Below are positions 18,400-29,302 of a stretch of 64,000 nt of DNA, one piece after another. Below the pieces are notes generated by a model. That model was not told where the DNA came from. It saw only the letters and a list, made by a program, of their open reading frames with translations, and made no database searches. How positions within the stretch are numbered: position 1 is the first letter of the stretch; every line of letters starts with the position of its first letter. The DNA is from Streptomyces caelestis (GTDB lineage Bacteria; Actinomycetota; Actinomycetes; Streptomycetales; Streptomycetaceae). The position numbers were made by a program, and so were the translations under genes. The stretch covers positions 62,001 to 126,000 of the forward strand of contig NZ_LGCN01000085.1 in assembly GCF_001279005.1 (NCBI RefSeq), read 5' to 3'.

Positions 18400-19233
18400 A
18401 TGCTCAGGGACGTGGAAAACCACTCGATGCCCCGCACAGCCGCCTTCTTTGACCTGGACAAGACGGTCATTGCGAAGTCGAGCGCGCTCACGTTCAGCAA
18501 GTCGTTCTATCAAGGCGGCCTGATCAACCGCAGGGCCGTCCTGCGCACCGCGTACTCCCAGTTCGTGTTCCTGGCCGGCGGCGCCGATCACGACCAGATG
18601 GAGCGGATGCGCACGTACCTGTCCGCGCTGTGCCGCGGCTGGAACGTCCAGCAGGTCAGGGAGATCGTCGCCGAGACGCTGCACGACCTGATCGATCCGA
18701 TCATCTACGACGAGGCCGCCACCCTCATCGAGCAGCACCACACCGTGGGACGCGACGTCGTGATCGTGTCCACGTCGGGTGCCGAGGTGGTCGAGCCGAT
18801 CGGCGAACTGCTCGGCGCGGACCGAGTGGTGGCCACCCGTATGGTCGTCGGCGACGACGGGTGCTTCACCGGCGAGGTGGAGTACTACGCGTACGGCCCG
18901 ACCAAGGCCGAGGCGGTCAGGGAGCTGGCCGAGTCGGAGGGCTACGACCTGGCCCGTTGCTACGCCTACAGCGACTCGGTGACCGATGTGCCGATGCTGG
19001 AGTCCGTGGGCCACCCGCACGCCGTGAACCCGGACCGCGCACTGCGCCGGGAGGCCCTCGCGCGGGAGTGGCCGATCCTCGACTTCCACCGGCCGGTACG
19101 GCTCAAGCAGCGCTTCCCCGCGTTCTCCGTACCGCCGCGCCCCGCCCTGGTCGCGGCGGCCGCCATAGGCGCCGCGGCGGCCACCGCGGGCCTCGTCTGG
19201 TACGCGAGCCGGCGCCGCACGACGGCGGCCTGA
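18400..19233 (+). CDS. HAD-superfamily subfamily IB phosphatase with C-terminal membrane anchor
   Basis: A 277-residue protein with the HAD nucleophile motif FFDLDKT near residue 16-22, the second motif (VIVSTSGAE) near 122, and the final acidic pair in YSDSVTDVPML near 192, the SerB-like arrangement. The substrate is unknown; the group includes phosphoserine-type and lipid phosphatases. Residues 248-270 are a hydrophobic Ala-rich helix followed by RRRTT, a likely tail anchor. The ATG at 18400 is used; the GTG at 18412 or ATG at 18427 are possible. It corresponds in position to mycobacterial Rv3661. Confidence 0.85.
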   Translation: MLRDVENHSMPRTAAFFDLDKTVIAKSSALTFSKSFYQGGLINRRAVLRTAYSQFVFLAGGADHDQMERMRTYLSALCRGWNVQQVREIVAETLHDLIDPIIYDEAATLIEQHHTVGRDVVIVSTSGAEVVEPIGELLGADRVVATRMVVGDDGCFTGEVEYYAYGPTKAEAVRELAESEGYDLARCYAYSDSVTDVPMLESVGHPHAVNPDRALRREALAREWPILDFHRPVRLKQRFPAFSVPPRPALVAAAAIGAAAATAGLVWYASRRRTTAA

Positions 19234-19622
19234 CCGCCCCCCGCGCGAGCCGCTCGCCCGTCGGCGGCCGCGCCCCCGTCGACGCCCGTTCGACACGCCT
19301 TCGAGCACGGAAGCAAAGAAACGGTGCGAGGACTTCCTCTTGCTCCGAACCCGGAGTACAAAGGACTTAACGGCCCGCGAGACCAAGGGCATCCGCGAGG
19401 ATCACCTTCATCAACGCATGAGTGGCCCCACGGACCGAGCATGAACACCGGGAACCCACGCGACGTCGACCCGTCGATTACGGGCCAGCCGCACCAGGTG
19501 ACGGGCGAAGTCCCCGACCTGATGGGCACATATCGAGGACGCTTGGTAACGCGGTGGACGTGCCAGCGGCGGTACGAGTACTCGTACCGCCGCATTCACG
19601 CCCGGTTCCCGTCCGGCCCCTT
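19234..19622. other. Intergenic region with palindrome and a possible gene remnant
   Basis: About 390 bases between the convergent HAD and Fic-like genes. No intact gene is visible. The minus strand of roughly 19360-19530 reads as two short protein-like stretches in different frames, described under findings. A perfect palindrome sits at 19566-19593. Confidence 0.55.
19566..19593. terminator. 28-bp perfect palindrome, probable bidirectional terminator
   Basis: All 14 base pairs match around a GAGT/ACTC centre. It lies between two convergent genes, 30 bases past the end of the Fic-like reading frame, so a shared terminator is the simplest reading. An operator for a dimeric regulator is an alternative. 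Confidence 0.6.
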
Positions 19623-20425
19623 TTACGCGGCCCCGCGCTGGAGCGCCTCGCACACGGCCGTCGATTCGCGCGCGCCCAGCTCGACCGCGCGCCCGCAGTG
19701 GGCGATCCAGGCCGCCACACCCTCGGGAGTACCGGAGACGTAACCCTCCAGCGCCTTCAGATAGGCCTCCCGGCCCAGATCGGCGTGGCCGACCTCGGCC
19801 GGACAGACCGACTTGGGGTCTAGACCGCTGCCGACCAGGACGATGCGTTCGGCCGTACGCGCGACCAGACCGTTGTGGGAGGTGAAGGGACGCAGTGCGA
19901 GGAGTTCGCCGTGCACGACGGCGGCCGTCACCAGCGCCGGGGCGGAACCGCCCGCGATGATCAGCTCGGACAGCCCGTCCAGCCGGCCGTGCGCCTCCGC
20001 CGCACTCGGCGGATGACCGGCTCGCCCTCCTGGCGGGGCCGTCCGACCCGCTCGGCCTTGTCGGCCGCCGCGACCAGGTGCAGCCGGGCCAGGACCCGCA
20101 GCGGCGACTGTCGCCAGACGGACAGCAACTGCCCCGCCTCGGCGGTCAGCCGCAGCGCCGCGCCCATCGTGCGGGCGCCGTCGTCGCCGCTGAAGTCACT
20201 GCGCCGCCGCACCTCCTCGAGGGCCCAGTCCGCACCCGACAGCGCCGCCGAGCCACGGGCGCCGCGCAGCGCCGCTTCGGAGGTGATCTCGTTGCTGCGC
20301 CGCCGCATGACCCGGTGTCCGTAGACCCGGTCCACGGCCTTGCGCACGGACTCCACGGAGTCGGCCACCCCGGGCAGGGAGCCCAGGGCGGCGAGCGGGT
20401 CGGCGGTCGCGCCTGTCGTACTCAT
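19623..20425 (-). pseudogene. Fic/Fido-like protein gene with a frameshift
   Basis: The reading frame from the ATG at 20425 encodes a Fic-type N-terminal region (SNEITSEAALRGARGSAAL, then ADWALEEVRRR) and breaks at about 20015-20020, where it runs to a stop at 19961. The rest continues in another frame to 19623 and contains HGELLALRPFTSHNGLVAR, which resembles the Fic motif HPFxxGNGRxxR. In that motif the catalytic His is Arg and the GNGR loop is degenerate. Streptomyces carries an intact gene of about 270 residues here, often labelled oxidoreductase. One missing base near 20016 would restore a continuous frame. It is either a recent pseudogene or a sequencing error. Confidence 0.7.
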
Positions 20426-20432
20426 GAGTACG

Positions 20433-20438
20433 ACACTA
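20433..20438 (-). promoter_or_regulatory. Candidate -10 box for a leaderless transcript
   Basis: The minus strand reads TAGTGT, then 7 bases, then the ATG at 20425. No ribosome-binding site is present. This spacing is typical of leaderless Streptomyces messages. Confidence 0.45.
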
Positions 20439-20526
20439 CGCACCCCCGGCACCCACCCCACGAAGGAGTGGTCTTCTTCACGTCCGACTGCCACATGCAG
20501 CGATCACTCCATTACGCTTGGTGAAC

Positions 20527-21507
20527 ATGAAAATTGCTTTCGTGGGAAAGGGCGGCAGCGGAAAGACGACCCTGTCCTCCTTGTTCATCCGTCATCTCGC
20601 GGCCGCCGGAGCCCCGGTCGTCGCGGTGGACGCCGACATCAACCAGCACCTCGGGGCCGCGCTGGGCCTGGACGAGGCGGAGGCCGCCGTGCTGCCCGCG
20701 ATGGGCGAGCACCTGCCGCTGATCAAGGACTATCTGCGCGGCACCAATCCGCGCATCGCGTCCGCCGAGGTGATGATCAAGACCACTCCACCCGGTGAGG
20801 GCTCCCGGCTGCTGCGGGTGCGCGAGGACAATCCGGTCTACGACGCCTGCGCGCGTCCGGTGGAACTCGACGGCGGGACCGTCCGCTTGATGGTCACGGG
20901 CCCCTTCACCGACGCCGACCTGGGGGTCGCCTGCTACCACTCCAAGACCGGGGCGGTGGAGCTGTGCCTGAACCACCTGGTGGACGGCCCCGGCGAATAC
21001 GTCGTGGTCGACATGACGGCCGGCTCGGACTCCTTCGCCTCCGGCATGTTCACCCGCTTCGACATCACGTTCCTGGTGGCCGAGCCGACCCGGAAGGGGG
21101 TCTCCGTCTATCGCCAGTACAAGGAGTACGCCCGCGACTTCGGCGTCACCCTGAAGGTCGTCGGCAACAAGGTGCAGGGCCCGGACGACCTCGACTTCCT
21201 CCGCGCGGAGGTCGGGGAGGACCTGCTGGTGACGGTGGGGCACTCGGACTGGGTCCGCGCCATGGAGAAGGGCCGGCCGCCCCGGTTCGACCTCCTGGAG
21301 GAACCCAACCGGCACGCGCTGCGCCAGCTGCGCTCGGCCGCCGACGCGACGTACGCGTCGCGCGACCATGAGCGTTACACCCGCCAGATGGCGCACTTCC
21401 ATCTGAAGAACGCCCGGTCGTGGGGCGACGAGCGCACCGGGACCGACCTGGCGGCCCAGATCGACCCCGGTTTCGTGCTCGGCGAGAACGTCACGGCGTC
21501 CGCCTGA
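20527..21507 (+). CDS. CooC/MinD-family P-loop ATPase
   Basis: A 326-residue cytoplasmic ATPase opening directly with the deviant Walker A FVGKGGSGKTTLSSL and the switch DADINQHLGAAL near residue 40, as in CooC/ArsA/MinD proteins. Later motifs are VVDMTAGSDSF near 160, equivalent to Walker B, and VVGNKVQG near 210. Metal-cofactor insertion or protein positioning are typical roles; nothing here decides between them. No ribosome site precedes the start. A TACGCT at 20513-20518 lies 8 bases before the ATG, so translation may be leaderless; the GTG at 20521 is the alternative start. It is divergent from the Fic-like gene. Confidence 0.8.
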   Translation: MKIAFVGKGGSGKTTLSSLFIRHLAAAGAPVVAVDADINQHLGAALGLDEAEAAVLPAMGEHLPLIKDYLRGTNPRIASAEVMIKTTPPGEGSRLLRVREDNPVYDACARPVELDGGTVRLMVTGPFTDADLGVACYHSKTGAVELCLNHLVDGPGEYVVVDMTAGSDSFASGMFTRFDITFLVAEPTRKGVSVYRQYKEYARDFGVTLKVVGNKVQGPDDLDFLRAEVGEDLLVTVGHSDWVRAMEKGRPPRFDLLEEPNRHALRQLRSAADATYASRDHERYTRQMAHFHLKNARSWGDERTGTDLAAQIDPGFVLGENVTASA

Positions 21508-21510
21508 CGC

Positions 21511-22782
21511 TCATCCCTTCCCGGCCGGGGCCCCGGGCGCCCCCTTGGGGGCCGGCGCGGAACCACCGGCCAGGAAGGCCTCCCAGCCCTTCTTCGGAGC
21601 CTCGCCGACGCCCAGCGTGCGCAGTTTCGCCAGGGTCTCCGGGTCCTGGGCGTCCAGCCAGTCCACCAGCTGCCGGAACGAGACGCAGCGCACCTCGGAC
21701 TTGGTGCACACCTCCTCGATGACCTCCTCGACGGCCCGCATGTAGGTGCCGCCGTTCCAGGACTCGAAGTGGTTGCCGATGATCAGGGGCGCCCTGTTGC
21801 CCTCGTAGGCCCGCTCGAAGCCCTGGAGGAGGCCGTCCCGCATCTGGTCGCCCCACATCCCGTGCTTGGCGGGGTCGCCCTGGGTGGTGGTGCCCGACTG
21901 GTTGACCATGAAGTTGTAGTCCATGGTGAGCTGCTCGAAGGAGTGCCCGGGGAAGGGCACGAGTTGCATCGACAGGTCCCACAGACCCTGCTTCTTCTTC
22001 GGCCACACCTGGTTGTCGACCCCGCTGGTGTCGTAACGGAAACCCAGGTCGCGGGCGGCCTTCATGAAGTTCTCCCGCCCTTCCAGGCAGGGGGTGCGGG
22101 CGCCGATCAGCTCCTTGTCGTAGTCGAAGGGCAGCGGGGCCGAGTCCTTCATGCCGGTGTGGGTCTTCCAGGTCTTCACGAAGTGCTTGGCCTGGGCGAT
22201 CTCGTCCTTCCAGTCCGCCACCGACCATTCGCCGACGCCACCGCCGCTGCCGCAGAAGTGCCCGTTGAAGTGGGTGCCGATCTCGTTGCCCTCGAGCCAG
22301 GCGAGGCGCAGCTGCTTCACGGTGTCGGCGATGCCCTCCCGGTCGTTGAAACCGATGTCGGAGCGACCCGGGGAGTGCTGCGGCGGGCGGTACAGATCGC
22401 GTTTCCCCTCCGGCAGCAGGTACACGCCGCTCAGGAAGTACGTCATGGTCGCGTTGTTCTCCTTGGCGACCTTGCGGAAGTGCGAGAAGAGCTTCTGGCT
22501 GTCCTCACCCGCGCCGTCCCAGGAGAAGACCACGAACTGCGGGGGCTTCTCGCCGCGCTTCAGCCGCTCGGGCCGGGGCAGGTGCGGCTGTGCCCCGGTG
22601 TACGCGGTGGAGCCGTCGCCGATCAGCCGGACGACGTTCTTCGGCGCCGGGGCCGGCTTGGCCTTCTCCTGGTCACGCGCCCGCTCGCCGGTGCCGTCGG
22701 CGCCGCTCCCGCAGCCGGCGAGCGAGGCGGCGCAGAGCGCGGCGATCACGGTGCCCGTGGCGATTCTGTGGGTGGCGGCCAT
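21511..22782 (-). CDS. Lipoprotein with polysaccharide-deacetylase-like fold
   Basis: A 423-residue precursor with a signal peptide ending in the lipobox LAGC near residue 24. It is then exported and lipid-anchored. The mature domain resembles the NodB/CE4 deacetylase barrel: VVFSWDGAGE near residue 85 replaces TFDDG, EIGTHFNGHFCG near 170 supplies the His pair, and LIIGNHFESWNGG near 330 is a late motif. It probably acts on a cell-wall or surface glycan, but the altered first motif makes activity uncertain. It ends in an Ala/Pro/Gly-rich tail. The ATG at 22782 is clear. It converges on the ATPase gene with 3 bases between the stops. Confidence 0.78.
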   Translation of the reverse strand: MAATHRIATGTVIAALCAASLAGCGSGADGTGERARDQEKAKPAPAPKNVVRLIGDGSTAYTGAQPHLPRPERLKRGEKPPQFVVFSWDGAGEDSQKLFSHFRKVAKENNATMTYFLSGVYLLPEGKRDLYRPPQHSPGRSDIGFNDREGIADTVKQLRLAWLEGNEIGTHFNGHFCGSGGGVGEWSVADWKDEIAQAKHFVKTWKTHTGMKDSAPLPFDYDKELIGARTPCLEGRENFMKAARDLGFRYDTSGVDNQVWPKKKQGLWDLSMQLVPFPGHSFEQLTMDYNFMVNQSGTTTQGDPAKHGMWGDQMRDGLLQGFERAYEGNRAPLIIGNHFESWNGGTYMRAVEEVIEEVCTKSEVRCVSFRQLVDWLDAQDPETLAKLRTLGVGEAPKKGWEAFLAGGSAPAPKGAPGAPAGKG

Positions 22783-23030
22783 CCGCCCACCTTCTTCCTT
22801 CTCTCGGGCCGAGCTCGATGAGGGCTTTGCGTGGTGCTGTGCCGGTCCACGCCGACAGCGCCGTCAAAGTCGCATGGAACGAAGAAGGAATTAATACGAC
22901 AAGCCGATGAAATAGCTACATCACTCCCTGGAGTGACTTATTCACCCATTCACCCGGAAAGTCTATGCCATCCCTTTACTCTCGATTACGATCCGTTTAC
23001 GGATTGTTGATAGGTGAGAGAGGGGAAACC

Positions 23031-25469
23031 ATGTCAGCCTGCGTTCCCGCCCGCGCCGTCGACTCGGATCGGACCGAACGGGCCCACCCTCCCCACAGCC
23101 CGCCGGCGCGCCCCCCGCGTCCGCGTCTCGCGGGAGCCGATCTGTCGGCCTCGATCGCGGTCTTCCTGATCGCCCTTCCGCTGTCCCTCGGCATCGCCCT
23201 CGCCACCGGCGCGCCGCTCCAGGCCGGCCTGGTCGCCGCCGCCGTGGGCGGAATCGTCGTCGGGCGGATCGGCGGCTCCCCGCTCCAGGTGAGCGGTCCC
23301 GCGGCCGGACTCACCGTCGTCACCGCCGACCTCATCCAGCAGTACGGCTGGCGGACGACCTGTGCCATCACCGTCCTCGCCGGAATCGCCCAGCTCGGCC
23401 TCGGCTGTCTGCGCGTGGCGCGCGGCGCGCTCGCCGTGAGCCCCGCGATCGTGCACGGGATGCTCGCCGGCATCGGGGTCACCATCGCCGTCGCCCAGCT
23501 GCACATCGTCCTCGGCGGCACCCCGCAGAGTTCCGTCCCCGACAATCTCCTCGCCCTTCCGGCCCAGCTGGCGAACCTGCATCCCGCGGCCCTGTCGGTG
23601 AGCCTGCTGACCCTGGCCCTGCTGCTGCTCTGGCCCCGGCTCCCGGGCCGCGCCGGACGCGTTCTCCGTATGGTTCCGGCAGCGCTCGTCGCCGTCGCCG
23701 GAGCCACCGCGGTCGCCTCCGCGGCCGGCCTCGTCCTGCCCAAGGTGGATCTGCCGTCCTGGCGCAACCACGCCCTGGCCGGGCTGCCCGAGGGGCCCGT
23801 GCTCGGCCTCGCCGCCGCCGTGCTCACCACGACGCTGGTGTGCAGCGTGCAGTCGCTGCTCGGCGCCGTGGCCGTGGACAAGCTGGTGTCCGGCCGTCCC
23901 GGTCCCGGCCATGTCGGGCGCTCCGATCTGGACCGTGAACTGCTCGGTCAGGGCACGGCCAACATCGTCTCCGGCTCGCTCGGCGGACTCCCGGTGGCCG
24001 GAGTGGCGGTCCGCAGTTCCGCGAACGTCAAAGCGGGCGCCGTGAGCCGGAACTCCACGATGCTGCACGGCGTTCTCGTAGTGATCGCCGCGCTGCTTAT
24101 GGTTCCGCTCCTGGAGCTCATCCCGCTCGCCTCGCTCGCCGCCCTGGTGATGGCCGTCGGCATCCAGATGGTGTCCCTGCACCACATCCGCACGGTGACC
24201 CGCCACCGCGAAGTCCTGGTCTACGCCGCGACCACCCTCGGCGTCGTGTCCCTCGGCGTCCTGGAGGGCGTGGCGCTGGGCATCGCCGTCGCCGTCGGGG
24301 TGGCACTGCACCGGCTCACCCGCACCCGGATCACGCACGCGGAGCAGGAAGGAGTCCATCACGTCCACGTACGAGGCCAGTTGACGTTCCTCGCGGTGCC
24401 ACGGCTCAGCCGGGCCCTGCACCTCGTCCCCCAGGGCGCCGACGTGGTCGTGGAGCTGGACGGCTCCTTCATGGACCACGCGGCGTACGAGACGCTGCAG
24501 GACTGGCAGAGCACGCACACCGCCCGGGGCGGCACCGTCGAGATCACCGGCCGCCGTGCCGGGGTCCGGATCGCCGAGCCCGCGGCCCTCGTCTCCGGGC
24601 ACCCGTCCGACGGGATCGAGGAGACCGACGCGTCCGACGCCGGCTGCCGCTGCCGGCCCTGGACGGCCTGGCGCAACCACCAGTGCGAACGCCCACGCCC
24701 CCTGCCGGGCGACGTCCCGCGGCCGGACGGGACCGGCGGAAGGAGGAGAGCGGACGGAACGGACGGAGCCGTCGAAGGCGAGCCGGAGCCGGCCGACACC
24801 GGCGGCCACGAACTGATCCGCGGCATCAGCGCGTTCCAGCGCCACACCGCCCCCCTGGTCCGCGGTGAGCTGGCCCGGCTGGCGCGCGAGGGGCAGCGGC
24901 CCGCACAGCTGTTCCTGACCTGTGCCGACTCCCGGGTGGTCACCTCGATGATCACGGCCAGTGGTCCGGGTGACCTGTTCGTGGTGCGCAACGTCGGCAA
25001 CCTCGTGCCACCGCCCGGCACGGAGAGCGGCGACGACTCCGTGGCGGCCGCGATCGAGTACGCCGTGGAGGTGCTGGCGGTCCGGTCGATCACGGTGTGC
25101 GGGCACTCGGGGTGCGGTGCGATGCAGGCGCTGCTCGGCACCGAGCCGGACGGCGCACGCACCCCGCTGAGACGCTGGCTGCGACACGGCCGGCCGAGTC
25201 TGGAGCGCACGGGCGACGGCAGCGGGCCCCCGCCGCGGCTGGCCGGGCGGGCGCCCGCCGACGCGGTCGAGCAGCTCTGCCTGACGAACGTGGTGCAGCA
25301 GCTGGAGCATCTGCGCGCCCACGAACCGGTGGCCCGTGCCCTGAAGGACGGCGCCCTGGAGTTGCACGGCATGTATTTCCACGTGGGTGAGGCCCAGGCG
25401 TATCTCCTCACCGAACGGAAGGAGGAGAGCGTGTTCGACCGGGTGCGGTCCGCGGACCTGGCGAGGTGA
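23031..25469 (+). CDS. SulP-family anion transporter fused to beta-carbonic anhydrase
   Basis: An 812-residue fusion. Residues about 40-430 form a SulP transporter (LSASIAVFLIALPLSLGIALA near the start, then many hydrophobic helices). A reduced STAS-like domain follows near 440-520, then a Pro/Gly/Arg-rich linker, then a beta-carbonic anhydrase from about 590. The zinc ligands are visible in TCADSR (near 631) and CGHSGCG (near 689). The combination suggests bicarbonate uptake coupled to interconversion with CO2. The ATG at 23031 has AGGGG 6 bases upstream; the GTG or ATG candidates before it lack such a site. No partner gene is adjacent. Confidence 0.92.
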   Translation: MSACVPARAVDSDRTERAHPPHSPPARPPRPRLAGADLSASIAVFLIALPLSLGIALATGAPLQAGLVAAAVGGIVVGRIGGSPLQVSGPAAGLTVVTADLIQQYGWRTTCAITVLAGIAQLGLGCLRVARGALAVSPAIVHGMLAGIGVTIAVAQLHIVLGGTPQSSVPDNLLALPAQLANLHPAALSVSLLTLALLLLWPRLPGRAGRVLRMVPAALVAVAGATAVASAAGLVLPKVDLPSWRNHALAGLPEGPVLGLAAAVLTTTLVCSVQSLLGAVAVDKLVSGRPGPGHVGRSDLDRELLGQGTANIVSGSLGGLPVAGVAVRSSANVKAGAVSRNSTMLHGVLVVIAALLMVPLLELIPLASLAALVMAVGIQMVSLHHIRTVTRHREVLVYAATTLGVVSLGVLEGVALGIAVAVGVALHRLTRTRITHAEQEGVHHVHVRGQLTFLAVPRLSRALHLVPQGADVVVELDGSFMDHAAYETLQDWQSTHTARGGTVEITGRRAGVRIAEPAALVSGHPSDGIEETDASDAGCRCRPWTAWRNHQCERPRPLPGDVPRPDGTGGRRRADGTDGAVEGEPEPADTGGHELIRGISAFQRHTAPLVRGELARLAREGQRPAQLFLTCADSRVVTSMITASGPGDLFVVRNVGNLVPPPGTESGDDSVAAAIEYAVEVLAVRSITVCGHSGCGAMQALLGTEPDGARTPLRRWLRHGRPSLERTGDGSGPPPRLAGRAPADAVEQLCLTNVVQQLEHLRAHEPVARALKDGALELHGMYFHVGEAQAYLLTERKEESVFDRVRSADLAR

Positions 25470-25666
25470 GGGGACCCGTCCGGGTGTGAGAGGCGTTACA
25501 CACCTTGAACCGGCTCACTCCGGGCCCCGTGGGAAGGGGTGTCGCACGTCGCACCACTCCACCCGACAGGTCTAAACCAATTTCCCGTCGGCCCTTGTCA
25601 GCGCACCCCCGGGTCTGATGAGCTGTGGCCTGGGACACAACGGACACCCTGGGAAAGGCAGATGCC

Positions 25667-27622
<1,956 letters not shown>

Positions 27623-27793
27623 GCGGACCGCACCTGACCGGGGCATCCCGCGCGGCCGTGCGCGGGGTGCCCCGAGGTGTTCCTGGTGCGCTTCGCGGCA
27701 CGTTAGATAAACTAAGGAAAAGCTGTTTCATGGGGCGCCGGGAAGTCTGGTCGGCATGCGATTCGTGCTGCCCATCGACCAGAGGACCTCCCC

Positions 27794-29230
27794 GTGACCG
27801 CGCCCCGCACCCCCACCCCCCGCAAGGCCTTCGGCCGCCTCTCCCTGCCCGAGCGGTCCTACGTCGCGGACGCGCTGCGCACCGAGACCGTCGGCGGCGT
27901 ACTCCTGCTGCTGGCCGCCGTCGTCGCGCTGATCTGGGCGAACGTACCCGCGCTGCACGACAGCTACGAGAGCGTCAGCGACTTCCACTTCGGGCCCGGC
28001 GCGATCGGGCTGGACCTGTCCGTGGCGCACTGGGCCGCCGACGGGCTGCTCGCGATCTTCTTCTTCGTCGCGGGCATCGAGCTCAAACGTGAACTCGTCG
28101 CCGGTGACCTCCGCGATCCCAAGGCAGCCGCACTCCCCGTCGTCGCCGCCCTGTGCGGCATGGCCGCACCGGCGCTGGTCTACGTGCTCACCAGCGGCGC
28201 GGGCGGCGGCTCCCTGGCCGGATGGGCCGTGCCCACCGCCACCGACATCGCCTTCGCACTCGCCGTGCTCGCCGTCATCGGCACCTCCCTGCCGAGCGCG
28301 CTGCGTGCCTTCCTGCTCACCCTCGCCGTCGTCGACGACCTGTTCGCGATCCTGATCATCGCGGTCTTCTTCACCGCCGACCTGAACTTCGCGGCGCTCG
28401 GCGGCGCCGTCGCCGGCCTGGCCGTCTTCTGGTTCCTGCTGCGCAAGGGCGTGCGCGGCTGGTACGTGTACGTGCCGCTCGCGCTGGTCGTGTGGGCGCT
28501 GATGTACAACAGCGGCATCCACGCCACCATCGCCGGTGTCGCCATGGGCCTGATGCTGCGCTGCCACCGCCACGAGGGCGAGGAGCACTCCCCCGGGGAG
28601 CACATCGAGCACCTCGTCCGGCCGCTCTCGGCGGGCCTCGCGGTGCCGCTGTTCGCCCTGTTCAGCGCGGGCGTGGCGATCTCCGGCGGCGCCCTCGCGG
28701 ACGTGTTCACCCAGCCCGAGACGCTCGGCGTGGTGCTCGGACTCATCGTCGGCAAGACGTTCGGCATCTTCGGCGGTACGTGGCTGACGGCACGCTTCAC
28801 CAGGGCCTCGCTCAGCGACGACCTGGCCTGGGCGGACGTGTTCGCGGTGGCGACCCTCGCCGGGATCGGGTTCACCGTCTCGCTGCTCATCGGTGAACTC
28901 GCCTTCGAGGAGAACGCCTCGATGACGGACAGCGTCAAGGCCGCCGTCCTCACCGGCTCGCTCATCGCCGCCGTCCTCGCGACCGTGCTGCTCAAGATAC
29001 GGAACGCCAAGTACCGCAGGCTGACCGAGGACGAGGAGCGCGACGAGGATCTCAGCGGGATTCCGGACGTGTACGAGCAGGACGACCCGGCGTACCACCT
29101 GCGCATGGCGGACATCTACGAGCACAAGGCCGCCGAGCACCGACGGCTCGCCCGGGAGAAGGCCGCCGCGCGTGACGCGCTTGCCGAAGTGACCGACGGG
29201 GCAAGCGAGGACCACGACGGTCCGGCATGA
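27794..29230 (+). CDS. nhaA: Na+/H+ antiporter NhaA
   Basis: A 478-residue inner-membrane antiporter that exports Na+ in exchange for protons. The family signature FFFVAGIELKRELVAGDL lies near residue 78, PTATDIAFALAVLA near 145, and the paired aspartates of the ion site are in VVDDLFAILIIA near 180. About 11 hydrophobic helices are followed by a hydrophilic tail of about 70 residues, longer than in E. coli NhaA. The GTG at 27794 has GAGGACC upstream. It follows acsA by 170 bases and may have its own promoter. Confidence 0.94.
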   Translation: MTAPRTPTPRKAFGRLSLPERSYVADALRTETVGGVLLLLAAVVALIWANVPALHDSYESVSDFHFGPGAIGLDLSVAHWAADGLLAIFFFVAGIELKRELVAGDLRDPKAAALPVVAALCGMAAPALVYVLTSGAGGGSLAGWAVPTATDIAFALAVLAVIGTSLPSALRAFLLTLAVVDDLFAILIIAVFFTADLNFAALGGAVAGLAVFWFLLRKGVRGWYVYVPLALVVWALMYNSGIHATIAGVAMGLMLRCHRHEGEEHSPGEHIEHLVRPLSAGLAVPLFALFSAGVAISGGALADVFTQPETLGVVLGLIVGKTFGIFGGTWLTARFTRASLSDDLAWADVFAVATLAGIGFTVSLLIGELAFEENASMTDSVKAAVLTGSLIAAVLATVLLKIRNAKYRRLTEDEERDEDLSGIPDVYEQDDPAYHLRMADIYEHKAAEHRRLAREKAAARDALAEVTDGASEDHDGPA

Positions 29231-29302
29231 TCTGACGAGACGGTACAAAGACGGAACCGCACGCGCAGGCATGCAGAACGCACGCAGAAGAGGGAGACCG
29301 CG

